Shown: positions 23,323-39,003 of the stretch, one piece after another
Layout: each line of letters opens with the position of its first letter
How positions within the stretch are numbered: position 1 is the first letter of the stretch
DNA from: Chloroflexota bacterium
GTDB taxonomy: Bacteria; Chloroflexota; Dormibacteria; Dormibacterales; Dormibacteraceae
Assembly: GCA_005887685.1 (NCBI GenBank)
Contig: VBHJ01000016.1
Coordinates: 550-39,762, forward strand
Reading direction: 5' to 3'
DNA length: 39,213 nt
Translations under genes and position numbers: made by a program
Notes under the pieces: model-generated
What the model was told of the DNA's origin: nothing
What the model saw: the letters and a program-made list of their open reading frames with translations, nothing else
Databases searched by the model: none

Positions 23323-23439
23323 CTAGACCGTAGGTGTGGCGCGAGCCGCTTAATTTCCTACCGAGGCAATTCGTAAGTGAAGGACGTGTGGATCCTTCCT
23401 GCCTTGGCGATTTTGAAGGGCAGGGAGGATTTTTCTTTT
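23323..23439 (+). ncRNA. Ribosomal protein L10 leader (cis-regulatory RNA)
   Basis: The segment carries the conserved L10 leader elements: AGACCGTAGGTG (23325-23336), a small hairpin GGC-GCGA-GCC, CTTAAT (23349-23354), then CCTACCGAGG (23357-23366). GTAGG pairs with CCTAC to form the kink-turn-type site bound by the L10-(L12)n complex. When L10 is in excess it binds this leader and lowers rplJ-rplL expression. The downstream hairpin at 23392-23430 is the likely switch. Identification rests on pattern recall of the Rfam L10_leader family. Confidence 0.85.
23391..23439 (+). terminator. Attenuator hairpin overlapping the rplJ ribosome-binding site
   Basis: A stem from ATCCTTCCTGCCTT (23392-23405) with AAGGGCAGGGAGGAT (23416-23430) has 12 contiguous pairs, one of them G-U. 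It is followed by TTTTCTTTT, the form of an intrinsic terminator. The 3' arm contains the rplJ Shine-Dalgarno GGAGG (23424-23428), and the U-tract runs into the TTG start codon at 23438. The hairpin would thus both stop transcription and hide the ribosome-binding site. Confidence 0.75.
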
Positions 23440-23974
23440 GCCGAAAGCACGCAAAGAGCAGAAGGCCGAGCAGGTCGAGCTGCTGACGGAGAAGCTGAAG
23501 AGGGCCAAGGTCGCGGTGCTGACCGACTATCGCGGCCTGACCGTCAGCCAGATCCAGGATCTCCGCGGCAAGCTTCGCACCGGCGACGTTGAATACCGGG
23601 TCGTCAAGAACACGTTGGCCAGGCGCGCGGCCGAAGCCGCAGGCGTGCCCGGTCTGCAGAAGGAGCTCGATGGCCCCGTGGCGATCGCGTTCGGCTACGA
23701 CGACAACCTCGCCACGCCGGCGAAGCTCATCAACGAATGGGTGCGCGCAAGCCGCCTCAAGCTCGATGTCAAGGGCGGGCTCGTCGAGGGCCGCATCTTC
23801 TCGCCGGACCAGGTCAAGCAGCTGGCCGACCTGCCTTCCCGCGAGACGCTCATCGCCCAGCTGCTGGGCACCCTGCAGTCCCCGGTCGGCCAGCTCGTCC
23901 TGATCATGCAAACACCGCTTCAGCAGCTTCTCGGAGTGCTGGATGCGTACAAGAACAAACTGGAGGCGGCATAA
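23438..23974 (+). CDS. rplJ: 50S ribosomal protein L10
   Basis: L10 anchors the L7/L12 stalk on the ribosome. The 178-residue product shows PKARKEQKAEQVELLTEKLK, VAVLTDYRGLTVSQIQDLRG, EYRVVKNTLARRAAEAAG and a C-terminal L12-binding helix (QTPLQQLLGVLDAYKNKLEA). The start is TTG 23438, 9 bp after GGAGG, inside the U-tract of the leader hairpin. The stop is followed directly by the rplL ATG. Its expression is probably controlled by L10 binding to its leader. Confidence 0.96.
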   Translation: MPKARKEQKAEQVELLTEKLKRAKVAVLTDYRGLTVSQIQDLRGKLRTGDVEYRVVKNTLARRAAEAAGVPGLQKELDGPVAIAFGYDDNLATPAKLINEWVRASRLKLDVKGGLVEGRIFSPDQVKQLADLPSRETLIAQLLGTLQSPVGQLVLIMQTPLQQLLGVLDAYKNKLEAA

Positions 23975-24370
23975 ATGGCGGCGACAAAAATCACCCCGAA
24001 AGAGTTCGTCGAGGCTTTGAAGGATTGGAGCATTCTCGACGTCGTCGAGGCCGTGAAGGCCATCGAGGACGAGTTCGGCATCAAGGCGGCGGCGCCGGTG
24101 GCGGCGGCCGCGGTGGCCGGACCCGCGGGTGGCGAGGCGGCCGCGCCCGAAGAGGAGCAGACCGAGTTCACGGTGACCCTCACCGCGGTTGGCGACAGCA
24201 AGATCAACGTGATCAAGGCGGTCCGCGAGCTTACGCAGCTCGGCCTTAAGGAGGCGAAGGACCTCGTCGACGCGGCGCCGAAGCCCGTGCTCGAGAACGT
24301 TTCGAAGGCGGACGCCGAGAAGGCTGTCGCCCGGCTGAAGGAAGCGGGCGCGACGGCGGAGTCGAAGTAG
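23975..24370 (+). CDS. rplL: 50S ribosomal protein L7/L12
   Basis: Stalk protein of 131 residues that recruits translational GTPases. The N-terminal dimerisation domain ([20 protein letters not shown]), an Ala/Gly/Glu-rich hinge (about 38-62), and the C-terminal domain ([40 protein letters not shown]) are all present. It starts right after the rplJ stop. The last 125 bp overlap, on the other strand, the extended 3' end of the GH65 gene. Confidence 0.97.
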   Translation: MAATKITPKEFVEALKDWSILDVVEAVKAIEDEFGIKAAAPVAAAAVAGPAGGEAAAPEEEQTEFTVTLTAVGDSKINVIKAVRELTQLGLKEAKDLVDAAPKPVLENVSKADAEKAVARLKEAGATAESK

Positions 24371-26741
24371 CCCGAAGCTGACGCGGGCGCGCCGCACCGC
24401 GCCGCGCCGGCTTTCGGCCCGCGGGTTGTTTCGGTTCGGGCGGCGCGGTGATCGGTGGGATGGTCCTCACGATCGCGCGGCCGGGCCCGACCCGAATGCG
24501 TTCCCCGTGGTGATCGAAGCTCAGCGGCCGGCCGCGCACCAGCGTGTAGGTGGCGCGCCGCTGGTCGACCGTCACCTTGATCAGCCGTCCGAGGAACGTG
24601 ACCCTGAAGGTCAGCTTGCGAATCGCGGGCGGGAGGCGAGGACTGAAGCCAAGCGAACCGCCGTGGTGGCGCATCCCGCCGAAGCCCTGGACGGCGGCGA
24701 TCCACGCGCCCGCCGCCGAGCCCACGTGCACGCCGTCGCGCACGTTGCGCTCCAGGTCGTCCAGGTCCATCAGCGCGGCCTCCGCCAGGTAGTCGTGGGC
24801 CAGCCGCAAGTGCCCAACCTCGGCCGCGATCACCGCTTGCGTGCACGAGGACAGGGATGAGTCGCGAACCGTGATCGCCTCGTAGTAGGCGAAATTGCGC
24901 GATTTCTCGTCGGCGGCGAACGCGTCGCCGCGGAGGTGCATCGCCAGGACGAGATCGGCCTGTTTCACCACCTGCTTGCGGTAGAGGTCGACGTACGGGA
25001 AGTGGAGGAAAAGGGGGTATTGGTCCGGCCTGGTGTGGGCGAAATCCCAATGTTCGTGGTCGGTGAACTGGCTTGCCTGCTTGTGGATGCGCAAGTCGGG
25101 CTCGTACGGGATGTAGACCTTTGCCGCGGCCTTCCGCCAAGCCTTGACTTCAGCCGCGGTGACTTTCAAGCGCCTCGCAACTCCAGAGTTGCGGGCGACC
25201 GCGTCCGCCGCCGCGTTGAGGTTTCGCTGCGCCATGAGGTTGGTGTACAGGTTGTTGTCCGCCAGCGCGCTGTACTCATCCGGTCCCGTGACACCGTCGA
25301 TCCGAAACTCACCGCCGCGGTCGTGATGGCCCAGGGACGCCCACAACCGCGCCGTCTCGATCAGAAGCTCGGCGCCATAGGTCTGCTCGAAACGCGAGTC
25401 GCCGGTCGCGCTGACGTAGCGAAGGACTGCGTCGGCGACGTCCGCGTTGACGTGAAACGCCGCCGTCGACGCGGGCCAGTAGCCGGAGCATTCCTCGCCG
25501 CGAATCGTGCGCCAGGGGAACGCGGCGCCTTTCAGGCCCAGGTCGCGGGCACGGGCGCGCGCGAGGTCGAGGATCGAATGGCGCCAGCGCAGCGCGTCGG
25601 CGACGCACTCGGGAGCCGTGTAGGTGAGGACCGGCAGGACGAACGTGTCCATGTCCCAGAAGGTGTGGCCGTCGTAGCCTGGACCGGTCAGTCCCTTGGC
25701 GGGAATCGCGCGCTGCTCGGCACGGGCGGCCGACTGCAGGACGTGGAACATCGCAAAGCGGATGCCCTGCTGGACCTCGTCGTCGCCCTCGAGCTCCACG
25801 TCCGACCGCGACCAGAAGCTGTCCAGGTATCGCCGCTGGGCAGCGGCAAGGCCGTCCCACCCGTGCACGACCGCTTCGGCCAACGCGCCTTCGACCTGCG
25901 AGCGCAGAGCCGGCACCGACCTCATGCTCGACCAGCCGTACGCGACGAACTTCACGAGCCTGAGGCGCTGGCCGGGCTTGACCCTGGACGTGACGGTGAA
26001 ACGGGCGCGGTTTGCGTCGCTCTCGCTCTTGACCTCGGTCCCCCGCGGCCCGCGCACGACGTGCTCCATCGCGGTCGCGACCCGGAGGCGGCTGCGCTTG
26101 GTGGAGTGAATGAGCACCGCACCGCGCTCGGTCGCTGCGGACAGCTCGGCTGTGAGCGGGCTCTCGATGATTTCCGACGCGCGTGGGTCTTCCCGGAGCG
26201 CGACGGGGACCGGCTCGTTGGCGACCAGCTCCGACTGGATCACCAGATCGACCGCCTCGTCGATTGGCTCGACCTCATAGAGCACGGCGGCCAGCGCACG
26301 GTGCCGCAGGGACACCAGGCGAGTCGAGCGCACACGGACGGTGCGGTGCGCGGGCGACTCCCATTCGGCCGTGCGCGTCAGGAGGCCGGACTTGAGGTCG
26401 AGCACCCGCTCGTGGGAGAGGAGCTTGCCGTAGCGGACGTCGAACGGCTCGTCTTCGACCATCAGCCGGATGATCTTGCCGTCGGTCACGTTGACCAGCG
26501 TCTGCCCTGCCTCGGGATAGCCGTATGCCGCCTCCGCGTAAGGGAGGGGCACCTCCTCGAAGACCGCGTTCAGATATGTGCCCGGTGTGGCGTGAGGCTC
26601 CCCTTCGTCGAGGTTGGCGCGCCACCCGATGTGGCCGTTGGAAAGCGCGAAGATCGATTCGGACTGGCCGAGGCGGTCGAGGTCGAGCCCGGTCTCACGC
26701 AACTTCCAGGGCTCGCACGTGAATCGGTCGTCCTCGATCAC
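24246..26741 (-). CDS. Glycoside hydrolase family 65 phosphorylase
   Basis: This 831-residue GH65 enzyme cleaves an alpha-glucoside with phosphate to beta-glucose 1-phosphate. Family motifs are [20 protein letters not shown] at the N-terminus, [15 protein letters not shown] (the W362-D363 substrate site), [19 protein letters not shown] with general acid Glu489, and [20 protein letters not shown] near the phosphate site. Substrate could be trehalose, maltose, kojibiose or nigerose; sequence alone does not decide. The last about 70 residues, after VRTIPPIT, are a basic Pro/Arg/Ala tail, and the final 41 codons run antisense to rplL. GTG 26741 lies 1 bp after the beta-phosphoglucomutase stop, so the two genes form one operon with matching functions. 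Confidence 0.9.
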   Translation of the reverse strand: MIEDDRFTCEPWKLRETGLDLDRLGQSESIFALSNGHIGWRANLDEGEPHATPGTYLNAVFEEVPLPYAEAAYGYPEAGQTLVNVTDGKIIRLMVEDEPFDVRYGKLLSHERVLDLKSGLLTRTAEWESPAHRTVRVRSTRLVSLRHRALAAVLYEVEPIDEAVDLVIQSELVANEPVPVALREDPRASEIIESPLTAELSAATERGAVLIHSTKRSRLRVATAMEHVVRGPRGTEVKSESDANRARFTVTSRVKPGQRLRLVKFVAYGWSSMRSVPALRSQVEGALAEAVVHGWDGLAAAQRRYLDSFWSRSDVELEGDDEVQQGIRFAMFHVLQSAARAEQRAIPAKGLTGPGYDGHTFWDMDTFVLPVLTYTAPECVADALRWRHSILDLARARARDLGLKGAAFPWRTIRGEECSGYWPASTAAFHVNADVADAVLRYVSATGDSRFEQTYGAELLIETARLWASLGHHDRGGEFRIDGVTGPDEYSALADNNLYTNLMAQRNLNAAADAVARNSGVARRLKVTAAEVKAWRKAAAKVYIPYEPDLRIHKQASQFTDHEHWDFAHTRPDQYPLFLHFPYVDLYRKQVVKQADLVLAMHLRGDAFAADEKSRNFAYYEAITVRDSSLSSCTQAVIAAEVGHLRLAHDYLAEAALMDLDDLERNVRDGVHVGSAAGAWIAAVQGFGGMRHHGGSLGFSPRLPPAIRKLTFRVTFLGRLIKVTVDQRRATYTLVRGRPLSFDHHGERIRVGPGRAIVRTIPPITAPPEPKQPAGRKPARRGAARPRQLRATSTPPSRPLPSAGRQPSRRPPSKRSRARASAPRRRGPSPP

Positions 26742-26742
26742 G

Positions 26743-27441
26743 TCATTTCGCCAGCAGATCGGCGAGGTCTTTGACCACCACGTCCGCGCCGTGAGCGTAC
26801 AGAGCCTCGGCCTGGCCGGCGCGGTCGACCCCGATCACTCGCCCGAATCCGCCCGCGCGGCCGGCCTGGACTCCCGCGAGCGCGTCCTCGTAGACGGCGG
26901 CCTCTTTCGGTTGTGCGTTCAGAATGTGCGCCGCTTTCAAGTAGGTGTCGGGGGCGGGCTTGCCCTCCAGATGCTCACGCTCCGCGTCGTTGCCGTCGAC
27001 CTGGGCGTCGAAGAGGCCCTCGAGCTTTGCCGCGTGCAGCACCTCGGTGGTGTGCTTGCTCGACGAGACGACCGCGACCTTCTTACTGGCGGCGCGTGCT
27101 GCGTGGATGTATCGGATTGTGCCTTCGTAGGTCTGTACGCCGTGTTGGTGGATCAGGTGGAGGAACAGGTGGTCCTTGCGTTCGGCGATGGCCTCGACCT
27201 TGTTGTCCGCGAGTTGGATGTTTCGAGAGGCGAGGAAGTCGTGGACGCCGGCGTCGCGGGGCTTGCCATCCACGTAGGTGTCGTAGTCCTCAACTTGGTC
27301 GAATGGTTCTTGCCCTCGGGCCTTTAGAAGTTCGTCGAAGACCTGCTTCCAGGCCTGGGCGTGAACCCTGGCGGTCTGGGTGATCACGCCGTCGAGGTCG
27401 AAGAGGCAGGCGTGGATGGTGGGGGGAAGGCCCAATGCCAC
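26743..27441 (-). CDS. Beta-phosphoglucomutase family HAD hydrolase
   Basis: The 232-residue HAD enzyme has nucleophile Asp15 and Asp17 in ACLFDLDGVIT, the cap helix region TARVHAQAWKQVFDELL, motif II VAVVSSSKHT, motif III Lys in LEGKPAPDTYLKAA, and motif IV AVYEDALAGVQAGRAGGF. Beta-phosphoglucomutase turns beta-glucose 1-phosphate into glucose 6-phosphate. That is exactly the product of the GH65 enzyme encoded directly downstream, so the pair would feed a disaccharide into glycolysis. The GTG at 27441 is taken as start; TTG 27435 is possible. The repeat array lies just upstream. Confidence 0.9.
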   Translation of the reverse strand: MALGLPPTIHACLFDLDGVITQTARVHAQAWKQVFDELLKARGQEPFDQVEDYDTYVDGKPRDAGVHDFLASRNIQLADNKVEAIAERKDHLFLHLIHQHGVQTYEGTIRYIHAARAASKKVAVVSSSKHTTEVLHAAKLEGLFDAQVDGNDAEREHLEGKPAPDTYLKAAHILNAQPKEAAVYEDALAGVQAGRAGGFGRVIGVDRAGQAEALYAHGADVVVKDLADLLAK

Positions 27442-27487
27442 AGAGCCAACATGACGGTTCCGAACGATTGCCGTGAGACCGGCTGTT

Positions 27488-27795
27488 GCTAGCTTGCGAC
27501 AGCCCCATCCCCCGGCTTCGCCGGGTACTTCCCCATAAATGGGGAAGAAGCTGCTTTCACGTAAAGCTAGCTTGCGACAGCCACATCCCCGGCTTCGCCG
27601 GGTACTTCCCCATAAATGGGGAAGACTCTGCGTTCACGCAAAGCTAGCTTGCGACAGCCCCATCCCCCGGCTTCGCCGGGTACTTCCCCATGAATGGGGA
27701 AGACTCTGCTTTCACGTAAAGCTAGCTGGCGACAGCCCCATCCCCCGGCTTCGCCGGGTACTTCCGTATGAGTGGGGAAGACTCTGCTTTCACGT
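27488..27795 (+). repeat. Four-unit tandem array of the two-hairpin repeat
   Basis: Four units of 77-78 bp (anchors CTTGCGAC/CTGGCGAC at 27493, 27571, 27648 and 27726). Each has hairpin 1 CCCGGC-TTC-GCCGGG or a close form, hairpin 2 CTTCCCCATAAATGGGGAAG or variant, and a spacer with TTCACGTAAAGCTAGC. Both hairpins differ from the 7369-type units by paired changes. The last unit has lost part of hairpin 2 (CTTCCGTATGAGTGGGGAAG). The array fills the gap between the phosphoglucomutase and the aminotransferase and extends into the aminotransferase 3' end. Confidence 0.9.
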
Positions 27796-28898
27796 GTTGC
27801 AGGACCAGGTCCATGCCGCGCTCCAATTCCTCTTCCGAAACGCACCAGTGGGGGGAGAGACGGACCCGGCCGGGGCGCGAGTCGACGATCACGCCCTCCG
27901 CGTGGAGCTTCGCTTCCACTTCCTCGGGGTGATCGGCCTCGAGCGTCACTATGCCGCAGCGCCTCTCGCGCTCGCGTGGCGTGAACGTCTTCACGCCGGC
28001 CTCGTCGCATCGCTCGAGGATCCGGCCGGTCAGTGTTCGCGACACCCACCTCGAGGCAGAGCTCCAGCCCCGCAAGCCCCGCGTAGTGGCAGGCCATCGC
28101 CCAGGTTCCCGTTTCGAGCCGCCGAGCGTCGTCGGCGAAGACGAGCTCCTGGAGCGTGAATGAGAACGGGTCCCGGGTCGCAAACCAGCCGGTGCCCTGC
28201 GGGCGGACTCTGGGGATGAGCTCGGGCCTGACGTACAGGAAGGCGTTGCCCGGGCCCCCGCTGAGCCACTTGAGGCATCCGCCGACGAAGGCGTCGCAGT
28301 CCATCGCCTGCACGTCGATGGGCACGCAGCCGCATGTCTGGTAGCCGTCGATCAGGCACAGCGCCCCCGCGGCGTGGGCGGCGTCGGCGATCGCGCGCAC
28401 GTCCTGGAGGTAGCCGGTCGTGTAGAAGAGGTGAGTCGTCGCGACCAGGGCGGTCGCCGAATCGATTCGCTCGGCAAACGCCTCGGGCGGGATCGTCATG
28501 CCGTCCCGGCTCGGGACGAACTCGACTTCGAAGTCGGGGCGCGAGAGCCACTGGTGGCCGATGGTGGGGAAGTCCAGCCCGCCGATGAGGACCTTGCGCC
28601 GGCCCTCGGGCAGCGGAAGCCCGGTCGCCAGGGTGGTGAGGGCGACCGACACGGAGGGGGCGATCGCCGTCGAGCCCGCCGGCGCCCGGAGCAGCTCGCC
28701 CACCTTGCCCCGAAAGCGGTCGAGCAGCGGCAGCCACGTCGAGTACCAGACCGGCGTCCCCTGCTCGTCCCAGTCCTGGCCGTACTTCGCCAGGGCGGCC
28801 CGGCCGCGGAGGGGAAGAGGTCCGAGCGAGCAGGCGTTGAAATAGACGCAGCGATCGAGGAGGGGGAACTCGGTCCTCAGGGCTCCCCAATCAACCAT
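27722..28898 (-). pseudogene. Class V aminotransferase-type PLP enzyme with a frameshift
   Basis: From ATG 28898 one frame reads a fold-type I PLP enzyme: LLDRCVYFNACSLGPLPLRG, GGLDFPTIGHQW, ATTHLFYTTGYLQDVRAIAD, CLIDGYQTCGCVPIDVQAMD, and GGCLKWLSGGPGNAFLYVRP with the PLP lysine. Near 28040 the homologous sequence moves to the +1 frame, reading TGRILERCDEAGVKTFTPRE, GIVTLEADHPEEVEAKLHAE and RVRLSPHWCVSEEELERGMD to a TAG at 27722. A one-base excess (or two-base loss) around 28035-28050 would explain this. The last about 18 residues (SSPLIRKYPAKPGDGAVAS) come from the repeat array. The enzyme resembles kynureninase or cysteine-desulfurase relatives. The frameshift may be real or an assembly error. 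TAGCCT lies 6 bp before the ATG. Confidence 0.8.
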
Positions 28899-28916
28899 CG
28901 AACAAGGCTACCCCAG

Positions 28917-28957
28917 CCCCTCCGGCGGCTTCGCCGCCACCCATGAATGGGGAGGAC
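28917..28957 (+). repeat. Dispersed two-hairpin repeat upstream of rpoB
   Basis: First hairpin GGCGGC-TTC-GCCGCC is perfect. The second has lost about 4 bases of its 5' arm (CACCCATGAATGGGGAGG), so its stem is short. It lies between the divergent aminotransferase and rpoB genes and runs into a possible rpoB -35 region. Confidence 0.8.
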
Positions 28958-28981
28958 ATCTGTGGCTTGCGGTGGTATAGT
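28953..28981 (+). promoter_or_regulatory. Candidate upstream rpoB promoter using repeat-derived -35
   Basis: AGGACA (28953-28958; 4 of 6 to consensus) lies at the 3' edge of the repeat copy, with a 17-bp spacer to TATAGT (28976-28981; 5 of 6). It would give an rpoB leader of about 150 nt. Confidence 0.45.
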
Positions 28982-29030
28982 GCCCGGAAATCCTCGGCCG
29001 GGCCCCCGTGAGCCTGGCCCTGTTTAAGCG

Positions 29031-29060
29031 CCCCTAAAGAGGGGTAATCTGTCGTATACT
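29031..29060 (+). promoter_or_regulatory. Second rpoB promoter candidate and small hairpin
   Basis: A good -10 TATACT lies at 29055-29060, with no clear -35. A small hairpin CCCCT-AAAG-AGGGG (29031-29044) sits in its -35/spacer area and would be in the leader of any mRNA from the upstream promoter. The rest of the 28899-29136 gap shows only the Shine-Dalgarno GGAAGGAG for rpoB. Confidence 0.4.
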
Positions 29061-29136
29061 CGCCGTTTGTGCACGTCCCGGCCGCTCATCCTGCCTTTTA
29101 ACTGAGCGCGCCCTTTTTCCTGGAAGGAGTACGGAA

Positions 29137-32672
<3,536 letters not shown>

Positions 32673-32676
<4 letters not shown>

Positions 32677-32708
32677 ATACATAGATAGATATAGATACAT
32701 AGATAGAT
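32673..32708 (+). repeat. Perfect 18-bp AT-rich tandem repeat at the rpoB stop
   Basis: ATAGATACATAGATAGAT occurs twice without mismatch (32673-32690 and 32691-32708). The first copy contains the rpoB TAG stop. An AAGGAAGAAGAGGAAAAAGG purine stretch follows and serves as the rpoC ribosome-binding region. The very low GC is sharply unlike the surroundings. Confidence 0.85.
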
Positions 32709-32728
32709 AAGGAAGAAGAGGAAAAAGG

Positions 32729-37177
<4,449 letters not shown>

Positions 37178-37186
37178 GATGGGGGC

Positions 37187-38842
37187 GTGTCCTTAAGCCG
37201 AAGGATGGTTCGCGCCGTCGGAGTCGTGCTGCTTGTGGTTGTGATGGCGGCGGCGTGTGACACCGGCGTCGCGGTGGGGCCAAAGCTGGCCAAGGATCAG
37301 GTCCTGCGGGTCATGCTGGAAGACCAGCCCGCGTCGCTCGACCCCGGACAGACGCAGTACACGTATGAGACCGCGGTGCTGCGTGCGATCTCCGAGCCGC
37401 TCCTGCGGCCCAACCCCGACCTGAGCGCCGTTGTGCCTGCCGCGGCGCAGAGCTTCGATGTCAACAGCGACGGCACAGCCTACGTCTTCCACCTGCGCAC
37501 CAACGCGAAATACTGGGACGGCACTCCGGTCAAAGCGCAGGACTTCGTCTACGCCTGGCAGCGGCTCATCGACCCTCGGCTCGCGGCGCCGAACGAGACC
37601 CTCTTTGCCAACGCGGTGCTGAATGGAGAGCGGGTCGCGCTGATGGACCCGCAGCGCGACGCCAAGACTATCGACGGCGCGCTCGGCACGCTGGGTCTGA
37701 AAGCGGTCGACGACTACACCTTCCAGGTGCAGCTGGCGCAGCCGGATCCCGCATTTGCGTGGCTCGCGGCGATGCCCGCCTCGGCGCCGGTCCGGAAAGA
37801 AGTCGTCGCGAAGAGCGGCGACAAGTGGGCGACGATCCCCGACACGCTGGTGACCAACGGCCCCTACAAGGTCACAGAGATGCTCAAGGGCGACCACATC
37901 ACCGTCGAGCGCAATCCTTATTACTGGGCGGGCAAGCCCACCCTCACGCGGATCGATTTCGAGATCGTCATCGACGGCGCGACCGCATTGGCCAGATACA
38001 GGAGCGGCGAGCTGGACGAGATCGTGGTGCAGCCGGCCCAGGCGGCGTCGGTCGTCGCCGACACGACACTGAGCCGTCAGGTGGTCAAGACGGCGAACCT
38101 GACCGTGTTCTGGATGGTGTTTCGGGTCGACTCACCGCCTCTCAACAACGTGAAGCTGCGGCAGGCGTTGGCGCAGGCCGTCGACCGAAATGCGTTCGTC
38201 GCCCAGATCTTTCAGGGTGAGGGCGCGCCGATCGACACGTTCATCCCCAAGGGCATGCACGGTTACGCGCCCAACCTGGCGACGCAGAGGTTCGACGTTG
38301 CGCAGGCGCGGGCGTCTCTGGCGGCATCCGGCTTCTCCGCCACCCAGGTGTCGCTGACGTTCTCGTATGACCAGTCGTCCGACTTCGGCAAGGCGACTGC
38401 GAAATTCATCCATGACCAGCTCAAGGCCAACCTGGGCATCGAGCTCAACCTGCAGGCGCTCGACGCCAACACGCTGGCCTCGCGCGTCGAGAACGGTCAG
38501 TTTCAGATCACCGGACCGCGAGGTTGGAACGCCGACTACCCCGACCAGGCTGACTGGTACGACATCTTCCTGACCACGAGCTCCAACAACGTTTCGTTCT
38601 GGCAGAACCAGCAGTACGACAACTTTGTGCGGGTCGCGCGCACCGACACGCAGCCCGCCCGCCGAGACCAGGAGTACCTCCAGGCGCAGTCGATGCTGGT
38701 GGGGGACGCGCCGGTCGCCTTCCTCGCGCAGACGGTGAGCTGGTACCTGGTGCAGCCGTACGTGCGGGGGATCGTCACGTCGCCGGTCGACGAGTGGCCG
38801 GGCGGGCTGGCGCCCGCACAGCTGTCGATCGCCCCACATTGA
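37187..38842 (+). CDS. ABC transporter oligopeptide-type substrate-binding lipoprotein (OppA-like)
   Basis: The 551-residue product is a family 5 extracellular solute-binding protein. It has a lipoprotein signal peptide ending in VMAAAC (Cys about residue 24), then RVMLEDQPASLDPGQTQYTY and ISEPLLRPNPDLSAVVPAAA. Later motifs are YVFHLRTNAKYWDGTPVKAQ, DFVYAWQRLIDP, VTNGPYKVTEMLKGDHITVE and LRQALAQAVDRNAFV. It would capture peptides outside the membrane for an ABC importer. GTG 37187 is the start (GGGGG upstream); an in-frame ATG at 37205 is possible. It starts 9 bp after the rpoC frame ends. No permease or ATPase gene is in the window. Confidence 0.92.
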   Translation: MSLSRRMVRAVGVVLLVVVMAAACDTGVAVGPKLAKDQVLRVMLEDQPASLDPGQTQYTYETAVLRAISEPLLRPNPDLSAVVPAAAQSFDVNSDGTAYVFHLRTNAKYWDGTPVKAQDFVYAWQRLIDPRLAAPNETLFANAVLNGERVALMDPQRDAKTIDGALGTLGLKAVDDYTFQVQLAQPDPAFAWLAAMPASAPVRKEVVAKSGDKWATIPDTLVTNGPYKVTEMLKGDHITVERNPYYWAGKPTLTRIDFEIVIDGATALARYRSGELDEIVVQPAQAASVVADTTLSRQVVKTANLTVFWMVFRVDSPPLNNVKLRQALAQAVDRNAFVAQIFQGEGAPIDTFIPKGMHGYAPNLATQRFDVAQARASLAASGFSATQVSLTFSYDQSSDFGKATAKFIHDQLKANLGIELNLQALDANTLASRVENGQFQITGPRGWNADYPDQADWYDIFLTTSSNNVSFWQNQQYDNFVRVARTDTQPARRDQEYLQAQSMLVGDAPVAFLAQTVSWYLVQPYVRGIVTSPVDEWPGGLAPAQLSIAPH

Positions 38843-38895
38843 GCCTGTTAAGGGCATTCTCGAACAACCGTTCGCACAGTTAGGCTGCTAGCAAC

Positions 38896-38925
38896 TTGAC
38901 ACTTGTGACTCGGCCACAACAGAAT
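38896..38925 (+). promoter_or_regulatory. Promoter for the second lipoprotein gene
   Basis: A perfect TTGACA (38896-38901) is followed after 18 bp by CAGAAT (38920-38925). This lies in the 161-bp gap between the two OppA-like genes and would give a leader of about 70-95 nt. Confidence 0.5.
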
Positions 38926-39003
38926 TCGATACGGCCGCAGAGGCTGTGAGTAAGACCTGCCGCCGGCGCACTCTCGCCCCGCGCTCGGGAAGAAGGCTGC
39001 AGG

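Noticed and set aside
24936-26774. Plus-strand frame of 612 codons opposite the GH65 gene
   Set aside because: GH65 motifs and operon structure support the reverse strand; the plus frame is low-complexity and motif-free.
27488-27795. Four regularly spaced repeats as a CRISPR array
   Set aside because: The units are 77-78 bp and nearly identical throughout, with no variable spacers and no cas genes nearby; the unit also occurs singly elsewhere.
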